This document shows positions 1 through 4,881 of a stretch of DNA of 5,593 nucleotides, one piece after another. The stretch's first letter is position 1. Every line of letters starts with the position of its first letter. Source of the DNA: a bacterium (lineage in GTDB: Bacteria; JAMCPX01); assembly GCA_021815065.1 (NCBI GenBank), contig JAKAHI010000110.1, positions 1 through 5,593 of the forward strand, written 5' to 3'. Under the pieces are notes generated by a model. That model was not told the origin of the DNA. It did no database searches and saw only the letters and a list, made by a program, of their open reading frames with translations. The position numbers and the translations under genes were made by a program.

Positions 1-330
1 CTTTCCGACGCTGCGCTTTCCTTCAAAGAAGAGCTTACCCTGAGCTCTACTTGCACGGTGTTTGGAGAGTCCGAGGTCATATCCCTGCTGTCGCAGGGAC
101 AAAGTGTGCCTGACATATCGTGGGCCATCGTAAAGTCCATTGCAGACCGGCTTGTCTCGCTGGTGAAGCGGGTCGGTATTGAACAGGAAATCGCCATGAG
201 CGGCGGTATGGCCAAGAACAAGGCGCTGGTTTCACGGCTGGAAGACCGGATCGGGTTCGATATTCTTGTTCCCGAAGAGCCCCAGATTATGGGTGCCTTC
301 GGTGCAGCGGTCATAGCAAAGGGCTCGTAA
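1..330 (+). CDS. 2-hydroxyacyl-CoA dehydratase activator-like ATPase (BadF/HgdC family), 3' end
   Basis: The reading frame is open from the first base and ends with TAA, giving the last 109 residues of a protein whose family is usually about 260 residues, so roughly the N-terminal 150 are outside the window. Visible motifs are STCTVFGESEV (fragment residues 16-26), whose cysteine at 18 matches one of the two cysteines by which each HgdC-type subunit holds the [4Fe-4S] cluster shared across the dimer, a nucleotide-binding SGGM at 67-70, and the C-terminal GAFGAA at 98-103. These follow the ASKHA ATPase fold. Known members hydrolyse ATP to drive single-electron transfer into a 2-hydroxyacyl-CoA dehydratase or benzoyl-CoA reductase in the cytoplasm of strict anaerobes. 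The substrate cannot be told from this fragment, and no dehydratase subunit gene is visible downstream. The GTG at 58 lies inside the conserved cysteine motif and is not the true start. Confidence 0.9.
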   Translation, partial: LSDAALSFKEELTLSSTCTVFGESEVISLLSQGQSVPDISWAIVKSIADRLVSLVKRVGIEQEIAMSGGMAKNKALVSRLEDRIGFDILVPEEPQIMGAFGAAVIAKGS

Positions 331-594
331 CCGGATTAAAAAGTCCCGCATGAAGCGCGCAAGCGCAGGGGTATGTGGCAAATGGATTAAAATGCAGGGG
401 CGGTTTTCTCCGTGTCGTCCGTCCGAGCTGGTGGGATGCCGACCACGTGTTGTTTTTGGCGTCGTTCAATTATCATATCCTTGCCCCTCATTCTGCAGTT
501 ACCCGTAGAGAGTTCCCGAGAAGAAGACGATAGCAACTGCTGAATGCATCACCGCGTCGTGAATAACAGTACTCATACGGGATACTGAGATAAA
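331..594. other. Intergenic region without a recognised gene
   Basis: No convincing reading frame, RNA gene or strong hairpin was found between the end of the activator gene and the large inverted repeat at 595. Only short complementary stretches, such as GCGC-GCAA-GCGC near 356-367, are present. The genes on either side converge, so no promoter is required here. Confidence 0.5.
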
Positions 595-654
595 TTAACC
601 GGAAAAATGCGTTTGAAAAATAAGGAAACTTCCTTATTGCATTTTTCGGGTTAA
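595..654. repeat. Large interrupted inverted repeat, possible bidirectional terminator
   Basis: The outer arms TTAACCGGAAAAATGC (595-610) and GCATTTTTCGGGTTAA (639-654) pair at 15 of 16 positions, with one G:G mismatch at 601/648. Inside lies a second perfect stem, AATAAGGAA (619-627) with TTCCTTATT (630-638). Only the 8 bases at 611-618 on the left side stay unpaired, as a bulge. It sits between two convergent genes, 265 bases past the activator stop and 78 bases past the oxidase stop. A transcript-ending or transcript-stabilising role is plausible for both, but no clean terminal U-run follows it. It could also be a dispersed hairpin element. Confidence 0.55.
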
Positions 655-731
655 GCATGACAAGCCTGCTATTTTCGAATGTCGGTCAGCCTGTGAGGGT
701 CTGTACCCCTCCCTCGCTCGAACACAATTAC

Positions 732-2357
732 TTATTCGGATTTGTTGAAAGGGGATTTGATCAGGACACCCGGATTGAGTATCCAGCCGGGATCGAGATT
801 GCTTTTCATTTCGTGCAGGACAGATAAGAAAAGCTGGGGGCTCTGTTTTTCGAACCATGGCCGGTGATCCCTGCCGACTGCATGGTGATGTGTTATTGGC
901 CCGTGGTTGGCAATGATTGCATCCGATACAGCAGCCTTTATAGCGTCCCACTGAGCTAATTCCTCACCGCGTCTCCCGGGAGCAATCACCGTGTAGTAAA
1001 TCACGGGGCCATCAGGGTAAAGATGGGTAAACCTCCACATGACAATCCCATTCCCGCACGTTTCTCTCACGGCTGTTTCTACGGTACCGATGATTTTTGT
1101 ATGAAAGGTTTCGAGATTGTCCCATGTCGTCACTGTCTCAAACGTTTCCATGATGATACCGCACCGGACGAGGGTGTTCCTGATATAGGGTGCACGGAGA
1201 AAATTAGTCTTCCATTGCTCGCTTGTCTCCGGAGCTGCTGCTTCATTGCCTCTTCTCACCGAGACATCCGAAACATTCCAGCTCCCGCCGCCTTCCTTAC
1301 ATATATCAAGGGCCCGGCTTAATTTCGGTTCCTGATCATGGTCATGGGATTCGAATCCGAGAAGCAGAACCGTGTCTGCACCGTTACCAATGCCCATGCT
1401 GAAGGATTCCATGGCCGAGATAAGTCTTGCGTTTGCCGGATGAAGCCCGGACTGGCTTATGCTGCGTGTTACTTCAAGAGCAGCCTTCTCGTCTGAGAAT
1501 CTTACAACCGCCGATGATCTTATGGCAGGTATACTCTGGAGCCTCATAGTGGCTTCCGTTATGATTCCAAAGATGCCCTCTGATCCTATAAAGAAACGGT
1601 TGGCATCGGGCCCATCGCCTGCACTGGGAAGCTCTCGTGTCTCTATAATGCCTTTCGGTGTAATCAGTCTCAGGGACTGAACGAACTCGTCGATATGTGT
1701 ATAGAGCGTGGCGAAATGTCCGCCTGCCCTCGTAGCTATCCATCCTCCGAGGGTTGAGAATTCAAAACTCTGTGGGAAATGACGTATTGTTAAGCCAAAC
1801 GGCTTCAGCCCGGCTTCGAGTGCAGGCCCATATATACCGGCCTGTATACGCGCGGTCCGGGATCTGTTGTTTATTCGTATGATTTTATCGAAATTCATCA
1901 TGTCGCAAGATATGGATCCTTTGTATTGATTTTCCCCGGTCGGCTCAACACCTCCAACGACACTTGAGCCGCCGCCGTAGGGTATGAGGGATATCTCCTT
2001 TTCAGCACAGAAATGCATAAGCGCAACGATATCTTCTTCGGTGGAAGGATACGCGACATAGTCCGGAGGATTATCGAAATTTCTGTTTATCGCCCGGACC
2101 ATGTCCCGAAACGACTTCCCGTACGTATGGTTAGCCCTGTCGTATGTTTCACTCGTACAAAAAGATTTCAGATCGGAAGGAAGCGAAAATCTTGACGGAC
2201 GCAGCGAGAGCTCTGACAATTGGGGAGGAGGGGTTTCATCAAGTGAATTGAGACCGAATGCAAGCTGTACCATCCTTTTGAATCCGGATATGTATGCGTC
2301 GGGAAGTATTTCATCCGATAACCCCCATCCCCAAAAATTTCGCAACCGTTGCTTCAT
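732..2357 (-). CDS. FAD-binding oxidase, alkylglycerone-phosphate synthase-like
   Basis: This is a complete 541-residue protein starting at ATG 2357, with a good Shine-Dalgarno (AGAGGTGG) just upstream. It has the two-domain plan of the VAO/PCMH flavoprotein family. The FAD-binding domain covers about residues 95-275, with PYGGGSSVVGGV (126-137), TLGGWIATRAGG (202-213) and GSEGIFGIITEAT (258-270). The substrate/cap domain has THLYPDGPVIYY (444-455), the histidine tract HHH (490-492) and LDPGWILNPG (521-530). The N-terminal region with YGKSFRDMVRAI (79-90) and the HHH tract point to alkyldihydroxyacetonephosphate synthase rather than D-lactate or glycolate oxidase. Known AGPS enzymes swap the acyl group of acyl-DHAP for a fatty alcohol, which forms the ether bond of ether lipids. 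Bacterial relatives may act on other substrates. No acyltransferase or acyl-CoA reductase partner lies in the window. No clear promoter was found; a TATAAA box at 2375-2380 lacks a matching -35. Confidence 0.85.
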   Translation of the reverse strand: MKQRLRNFWGWGLSDEILPDAYISGFKRMVQLAFGLNSLDETPPPQLSELSLRPSRFSLPSDLKSFCTSETYDRANHTYGKSFRDMVRAINRNFDNPPDYVAYPSTEEDIVALMHFCAEKEISLIPYGGGSSVVGGVEPTGENQYKGSISCDMMNFDKIIRINNRSRTARIQAGIYGPALEAGLKPFGLTIRHFPQSFEFSTLGGWIATRAGGHFATLYTHIDEFVQSLRLITPKGIIETRELPSAGDGPDANRFFIGSEGIFGIITEATMRLQSIPAIRSSAVVRFSDEKAALEVTRSISQSGLHPANARLISAMESFSMGIGNGADTVLLLGFESHDHDQEPKLSRALDICKEGGGSWNVSDVSVRRGNEAAAPETSEQWKTNFLRAPYIRNTLVRCGIIMETFETVTTWDNLETFHTKIIGTVETAVRETCGNGIVMWRFTHLYPDGPVIYYTVIAPGRRGEELAQWDAIKAAVSDAIIANHGPITHHHAVGRDHRPWFEKQSPQLFLSVLHEMKSNLDPGWILNPGVLIKSPFNKSE

Positions 2358-2499
2358 CGAGCCACCTCTTATTATTTATACTGTGCGCTATCTATTTCTG
2401 CCGAGGTAACAATGATAAAGTAAGATATCGGGCTTGTAAAGTTATTGAAGAAAAGGGAAGGGGACAGACCTGTTGCTTTGAACTTAAACTTCAGCGTCA

Positions 2500-2520
2500 T
2501 CCCTCTTAGAATAAGAGGGA
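2500..2520. repeat. Perfect 9-bp hairpin
   Basis: TCCCTCTTA (2500-2508) and TAAGAGGGA (2512-2520) are perfect reverse complements around a 3-base loop, GAA. No U-run follows on either strand, so it is not a standard intrinsic terminator. It lies upstream of the oxidase gene and just ahead of the 63-bp repeat, and may be part of the same repeat family. Confidence 0.6.
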
Positions 2521-2544
2521 CTGAAGGGCGTTACCTCTCCCTGC

Positions 2545-2607
2545 CATTCCCGTCCCGCCACAGGCTGGATACCCACATGGGATGTGGGGCGAGGAAGATA
2601 TGATTTT
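2545..2607 (+). repeat. 63-bp dispersed repeat, copy 1
   Basis: This copy matches 4182-4244 at 60 of 63 positions in the same orientation. The three differences fall at offsets 20, 25 and 49. The core is a hairpin, CCCACAT (2572-2578) with ATGTGGG (2582-2588) around GGG. The opening CATTCCCGTCCCGCC resembles the CATTCCCGC-type dispersed repeats common in Desulfobacterota and Nitrospirota genomes (general knowledge, not searched). It is non-coding and probably one member of a genomic family. Confidence 0.85.
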
Positions 2608-2636
2608 CCCCACATTGAATAGGAGCGCAGAAGTGT

Positions 2637-2670
2637 GTCATTGCGAGGAGCGAAGCGACGAAACAATCCC
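2637..2670. repeat. REP-like dispersed repeat (GTCATTGCGAGGAGCGAAGCG type)
   Basis: The stretch opens with GTCATTGCGAGGAGCGAAG and ends with ACGAAACAATCCC. From general knowledge this is close to a 34-base imperfect palindrome found in many copies in genomes of several phyla. The outer ATTG/CAAT ends are complementary and can close a hairpin. Only one copy is in the window. Its origin and function are not established, and mobilisation by RAYT-type transposases is one proposal for such elements. Confidence 0.65.
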
Positions 2671-2773
2671 TCTGTAAACCTGCCTAATGTCAGGGGTGTA
2701 GCCCTGCCCCCAATTCTTTTCCCAATATTTTACCGCCTCGGTGAATAGGGACAGCTGCCCCTCATGTCCCCCA

Positions 2774-2816
2774 TATGGATACTTGACTTATCCTTATGGA
2801 TAGCATAGTATCCATA
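2774..2816 (+). promoter_or_regulatory. Promoter overlapped by TATGGATA/TATCCATA operator palindromes
   Basis: A -35 box TTGACT (2783-2788, 5 of 6) lies 17 bases ahead of a -10 box TAGTAT (2806-2811, 4 of 6). This predicts a transcript start near 2818, the A of the start codon. TATGGATA occurs at 2774-2781 and 2795-2802, and its reverse complement TATCCATA at 2809-2816. A near-match, TATCCTTA, is at 2789-2796. The copies at 2795 and 2809 form a perfect 8-bp palindrome with a 6-base spacer that covers the -10. A repressor bound here would block transcription. The winged helix encoded immediately downstream is the natural candidate (inference). Confidence 0.65.
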
Positions 2817-2817
2817 C

Positions 2818-3426
2818 ATGAACATGCACAAAGTCCTTGAATCTATTTATGGCAGCCCTGCAAAGGTCAACATCCTCAGGGTCCTTTTTAACTCACCCCA
2901 GCCCCTGAGCGGGAGGCAGGTAGGGGAGCTTTCGGGTCTTACCCACAGAGGTGCAATCCAGGCCATGGAATCGCTCGTTGCACTCGGTGCGGTAAAACAG
3001 CGGAAGGCCGGGAATTCCTACCAGTATTCCCTCTCGAAAGGAAATATCGTTGTCGAGAAGATTATTGTTCCCTGTATCAGAGCAGAGGCCGGATTATTCG
3101 ACGATTTAAAAAAGGAGATCACGCATCATTTCGGGAAAGACACCATAAGTCTTGTCCTTTACGGCAGCCTTGCAACAGGCAAAGAAAAGAAGGGCAGCGA
3201 CATAGACGTCATGGCTATCGTGAGAGATAAAAAGGGGAAAGAAAAGGTAAATGAAACTGCGGCATCTCAATTCCCTTATTTTAATGAAAGATTCAATGGC
3301 CTCTTGTCCCTCAATTGCTATACGCTGGCTGAAATGAAAAGTAAGAAAGGCTCGCCCTTGATTAAAGCTGTAATAAAAGAAGGAATAGTGCTCTGGGGCA
3401 AGCCTCTGACGGAATTGCTGAAATGA
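2818..3426 (+). CDS. Winged-helix/nucleotidyltransferase fusion, putative antitoxin and autoregulator
   Basis: This 202-residue protein has two parts. Residues about 1-75 are a winged helix-turn-helix of the ArsR/MarR kind, with a recognition helix around 42-57 and a wing around 61-73. Residues about 80-200 are a minimal nucleotidyltransferase of the DNA polymerase beta superfamily, with the signature GS (116-117), G121 and SDID (127-130). The third acidic residue normally found on the later strand appears to be Asn166 in LSLNCY. The start is tightly bounded: an in-frame TAG at 2806-2808 leaves only three codons before the ATG, and there is no Shine-Dalgarno, unlike neighbouring genes. Leaderless translation is therefore likely. 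ATG 2824 is the only nearby alternative. It overlaps the HEPN gene by four bases (ATGA). In MntA/HepT pairs the nucleotidyltransferase AMPylates and silences the HEPN RNase; the same role is inferred here, with the winged helix likely binding the upstream palindromes. Confidence 0.85.
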   Translation: MNMHKVLESIYGSPAKVNILRVLFNSPQPLSGRQVGELSGLTHRGAIQAMESLVALGAVKQRKAGNSYQYSLSKGNIVVEKIIVPCIRAEAGLFDDLKKEITHHFGKDTISLVLYGSLATGKEKKGSDIDVMAIVRDKKGKEKVNETAASQFPYFNERFNGLLSLNCYTLAEMKSKKGSPLIKAVIKEGIVLWGKPLTELLK

Positions 3427-3833
3427 CGAAGAAGAGAAAGACAAGGACCCACGATAAAAACCAGTATAGAGTCTTCCTTGCAAAGGCAAAGGACTTTGCA
3501 TCAATGATGGACATGTCCCTTAAGGAAGGCAGTTGGAATTCAGCAGGACTGCAGGCTGTCCATACCGTAATTTCTGCCAGCGATGCTGTAATTGTATATT
3601 ATGGAGGTGTAAGAAGCTCAGAACTTGACCACAGAGAAGTTATCGGGCTGTTCCAGGACATTATAGGAAAAGACGCCTCAACTGCGGTAAGGCATGTAAC
3701 GATGGTTATCGCTAAAAAAAACCTTGTTGAGTATGAAGGAAGGCTTATTGCCCAGACAGAAGCGCGGGACATGGTAGAGCATGCGAAGAGATTTCTTGAA
3801 TGGGTGATCGAGATGCTGCCAAAGGATGAATAA
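3423..3833 (+). CDS. HEPN-domain protein, putative RNase toxin
   Basis: This 136-residue, mostly helical protein has an ATG inside the stop of the preceding gene (ATGA) and no strong ribosome-binding site, so translation is probably coupled. It resembles HEPN proteins encoded beside nucleotidyltransferases. Recognisable segments are SAGLQAVHTVISASDAV (40-56), a candidate catalytic R64-x5-H70 motif in GGVRSSELDHRE, and KNLVEYEGRL (99-108), followed by a long C-terminal helix ending in RFLEWVIEML (123-132). HEPN RNases use R-x(4-6)-H at a dimer interface to cut RNA. Here the tyrosine two residues after the histidine, which is AMPylated in the Shewanella HepT, is absent (H-R-E). A different target such as Tyr104 might be used (speculation). 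The lysine-rich N-terminal tail and high lysine content give a more AT-leaning composition than the flanking metabolic genes. It could instead be a non-toxic substrate-binding partner of the nucleotidyltransferase. Confidence 0.8.
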   Translation: MTKKRKTRTHDKNQYRVFLAKAKDFASMMDMSLKEGSWNSAGLQAVHTVISASDAVIVYYGGVRSSELDHREVIGLFQDIIGKDASTAVRHVTMVIAKKNLVEYEGRLIAQTEARDMVEHAKRFLEWVIEMLPKDE

Positions 3834-3913
3834 GTAACCCCCCTTTTATCCGTCTTCATTGTAGTTCTATCACAAAAAAACAGGACTGAATTACCCACGA
3901 TATTCCGTATACT

Positions 3914-3969
3914 TAGACGCGAGAATAGACGCGAGATTTTTTTATTGGACGCGAGTAGACGCGAGAATT
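3914..3969 (+). repeat. GACGCGAG repeat block 1
   Basis: Four perfect copies of the octamer GACGCGAG start at 3916, 3928, 3948 and 3958, mostly within a 12-base unit TAGACGCGAGAA. A T-rich spacer (ATTTTTTTATTG, 3936-3947) splits the block into two pairs. The same architecture recurs 195 bases later. Confidence 0.85.
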
Positions 3970-4057
3970 GGCATCCTTGCAGCCCGCCGAACCGCTTGTA
4001 GTAAGCGTCAGAAGTCTTTCATGCAGTTCTCTCCTGGAATTTATGCTTCATCTCAAG

Positions 4058-4069
4058 CTCTCGCGTCTA
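4058..4069 (-). repeat. Inverted single copy of the GACGCGAG unit
   Basis: CTCTCGCGTCTA is the reverse complement of TAGACGCGAGAG and so matches 11 of 12 bases of the repeat unit in the opposite orientation. It lies between the two forward blocks and could pair with a unit from either in single-stranded DNA or RNA. Confidence 0.75.
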
Positions 4070-4108
4070 AAGAGGTGGAACGATTATTACCCTTATATTC
4101 CAATCAAT

Positions 4109-4166
4109 TAGACGCAAGATTAGACGCGAGAATTTTATTTTGGACGCGAGAATAGACGCGAGAATT
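4109..4166 (+). repeat. GACGCGAG repeat block 2
   Basis: Copies start at 4111 (variant GACGCAAG), 4123, 4143 and 4155. The spacing of 12, 20 and 12 nearly repeats block 1 (12, 20 and 10), with the same T-rich spacer (AATTTTATTTTG, 4131-4142) between the pairs. Blocks 1 and 2 are therefore two copies of one composite unit of 56-58 bases. Confidence 0.85.
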
Positions 4167-4181
4167 TACCCGGTTCTTCGT

Positions 4182-4244
4182 CATTCCCGTCCCGCCACAG
4201 TCTGGGTACCCACATGGGATGTGGGGCGAAGAAGATATGATTTT
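4182..4244 (+). repeat. 63-bp dispersed repeat, copy 2
   Basis: This is the same-orientation partner of 2545-2607, identical at 60 of 63 positions. It keeps the hairpin CCCACAT (4209-4215) with ATGTGGG (4219-4225). With copy 1 it brackets the nucleotidyltransferase/HEPN module and the octamer blocks. Confidence 0.85.
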
Positions 4245-4371
4245 TCCGCTTTTTCACGTCGGACGAGGATAGTTTGTTATACCGAGCAATGCCCTGGTGA
4301 AATTCAACTTCGAGTAATGGCCGCTGCTCACCGCTGACAGCGGATGTCGGAAAACAGGAAAGGCTTCTTTA

Positions 4372-4701
4372 TCAGGTTGTCTTATATCGGGCATCTCCGA
4401 AGCCGAGAATGGGATAGAAGATGAAAGCCAAAATCCAGAGTCCGAAACCAAACCCTACTCCTTTCCCGAATTTTTCAGCCACACCGAGAGAAACGACACC
4501 GGTGACGATCAGGTTTACCAGGGGGACAAAATATAAGATTAACCACCACCCGGGTTTGCCTGCGATCTTAAGGGTAACATATAAGTTATAGATCGGGATC
4601 AAACAAGCCCATCCAGGCTGTCCTGCCTTTTCAAAAACCTTCCACACGGCTGCAACCATAAGTACCATAAATACCAAACCACCAAGCCATAATGTCCCCA
4701 T
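4372..4701 (-). CDS. Small DUF5684-like integral membrane protein
   Basis: This complete 109-residue protein starts at ATG 4701, with an excellent Shine-Dalgarno (AGGAGGT) about 6 bases upstream. Hydrophobic segments lie at about residues 4-20, 48-72 and 82-98, consistent with three membrane helices and possibly a fourth short one around 33-41. Recognisable family motifs are FEKAGQPGWACLIPIYNLY (23-41), AGKPGWW (47-53) and FYPILGFGDARY (95-106), typical of DUF5684 proteins, whose function is unknown. Some homologues are annotated as signal-peptidase-like, but no Ser/Lys catalytic pair is evident here. It stands alone between the repeat region and a divergent phosphatase gene. A short inverted repeat, GGTAA-AAGC-TTACC (4714-4727), lies just upstream of the Shine-Dalgarno. 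No clear sigma-70 promoter was identified. Confidence 0.8.
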   Translation of the reverse strand: MGTLWLGGLVFMVLMVAAVWKVFEKAGQPGWACLIPIYNLYVTLKIAGKPGWWLILYFVPLVNLIVTGVVSLGVAEKFGKGVGFGFGLWILAFIFYPILGFGDARYKTT

Positions 4702-4806
4702 AGAACACCTCCTGGTAAAAGCTTACCGTTTTTATTTGACAGGTACAAGTATTAAAAAAACGAGAACGGGTGCCGGTTAATTGGGGAAAGCAGCAGGAGG
4801 CGGGGG

Positions 4807-4842
4807 ATGAAGTTCATCCCGCACAAAATTTGTTTCCTTTGA
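4807..4842 (+). CDS. Possible 11-residue leader peptide ORF ahead of the phosphatase gene
   Basis: An AGGAGG (4795-4800) sits 6 bases before ATG 4807, which opens an 11-codon frame, MKFIPHKICFL, ending in TGA. The match to a ribosome-binding site is better than that of the phosphatase gene 39 bases downstream. The start codon lies in a hairpin arm: GGGATGA (4804-4810) pairs with TCATCCC (4814-4820). A leader or upstream ORF affecting the downstream gene is possible, but a chance frame cannot be excluded. Confidence 0.3.
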   Translation: MKFIPHKICFL

Positions 4843-4862
4843 GGGAAAAACAGGATAGATAC

Positions 4863-4881
4863 GTGCCATGAAGGAAGGCAC
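4863..4881 (+). promoter_or_regulatory. Ribosome-binding site within a small hairpin
   Basis: The purine-rich AAGGAAGG (4871-4878) precedes ATG 4882 and fixes the phosphatase start. It lies between and partly within the complementary arms GTGCC (4863-4867) and GGCAC (4877-4881). The 5-bp stem would place the Shine-Dalgarno in the loop and its 3' end in the stem, and might modulate initiation. The stem is short, so this is tentative. Confidence 0.35.

Larger units (their letters stand above)
2358..2817. other. Repeat-rich divergent intergenic region
   Basis: These 460 bases separate the oxidase (reading left) from the nucleotidyltransferase gene (reading right). They hold a 9-bp hairpin (2500-2520), one copy of a 63-bp repeat (2545-2607), a REP-like element (2637-2670) and the promoter/operator of the rightward gene (2774-2817). 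Two same-orientation GGGACAG strings occur at 2461-2467 and 2748-2754. Such strings often mark remnants of small transposon or RAYT-type elements in related bacteria, but no transposase is present. Short frames here are translations of the repeats. Confidence 0.6.
3834..4371. other. Non-coding repeat region downstream of the HEPN gene
   Basis: No gene is credible in these 538 bases. They contain two GACGCGAG repeat blocks (3914-3969 and 4109-4166), a single inverted copy at 4060-4067, the second 63-bp repeat copy (4182-4244), and small hairpins CGCTT-GTAGT-AAGCG (3993-4007) and CCGCT-GAC-AGCGG (4331-4343). No intrinsic terminator with a U-run was seen after the HEPN stop. The 4331-4343 hairpin lies just past the DUF5684 stop and might weakly end that transcript. 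The rest shows nothing recognisable. Confidence 0.6.

Noticed and set aside
634..951. 105-codon minus-strand frame overlapping the end of the oxidase gene
   Set aside because: It overlaps the conserved C-terminus of the oxidase in another frame and shows no recognisable domain or ribosome-binding site.
2484..2666. 60-codon minus-strand frame starting MFRRFAPRNDT
   Set aside because: It is a read-through of the REP-like element and the 63-bp repeat, a common source of false small ORFs.
3106..3504. 132-codon minus-strand frame
   Set aside because: It is antisense to the nucleotidyltransferase gene, and its Phe/Ser-rich composition is typical of a shadow of lysine/glutamate-rich coding sequence.
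3914..4166. CRISPR array
   Set aside because: The repeat unit is only 8-12 bases, the gaps are 2-12 bases and recur between blocks, and there are no cas genes.
4140..4337. 65-codon frame on the plus strand beginning MDARIDARI
   Set aside because: Its N-terminus is a translation of the GACGCGAG repeats and its middle is a translation of the 63-bp repeat. It has no ribosome-binding site and a TTG start.
4736..4764. Sigma-70 promoter from the perfect TTGACA at 4736-4741
   Set aside because: At 16-18 bases downstream there is no -10-like hexamer (AACGAG at the 17-base spacing), so the -35 match stands alone.
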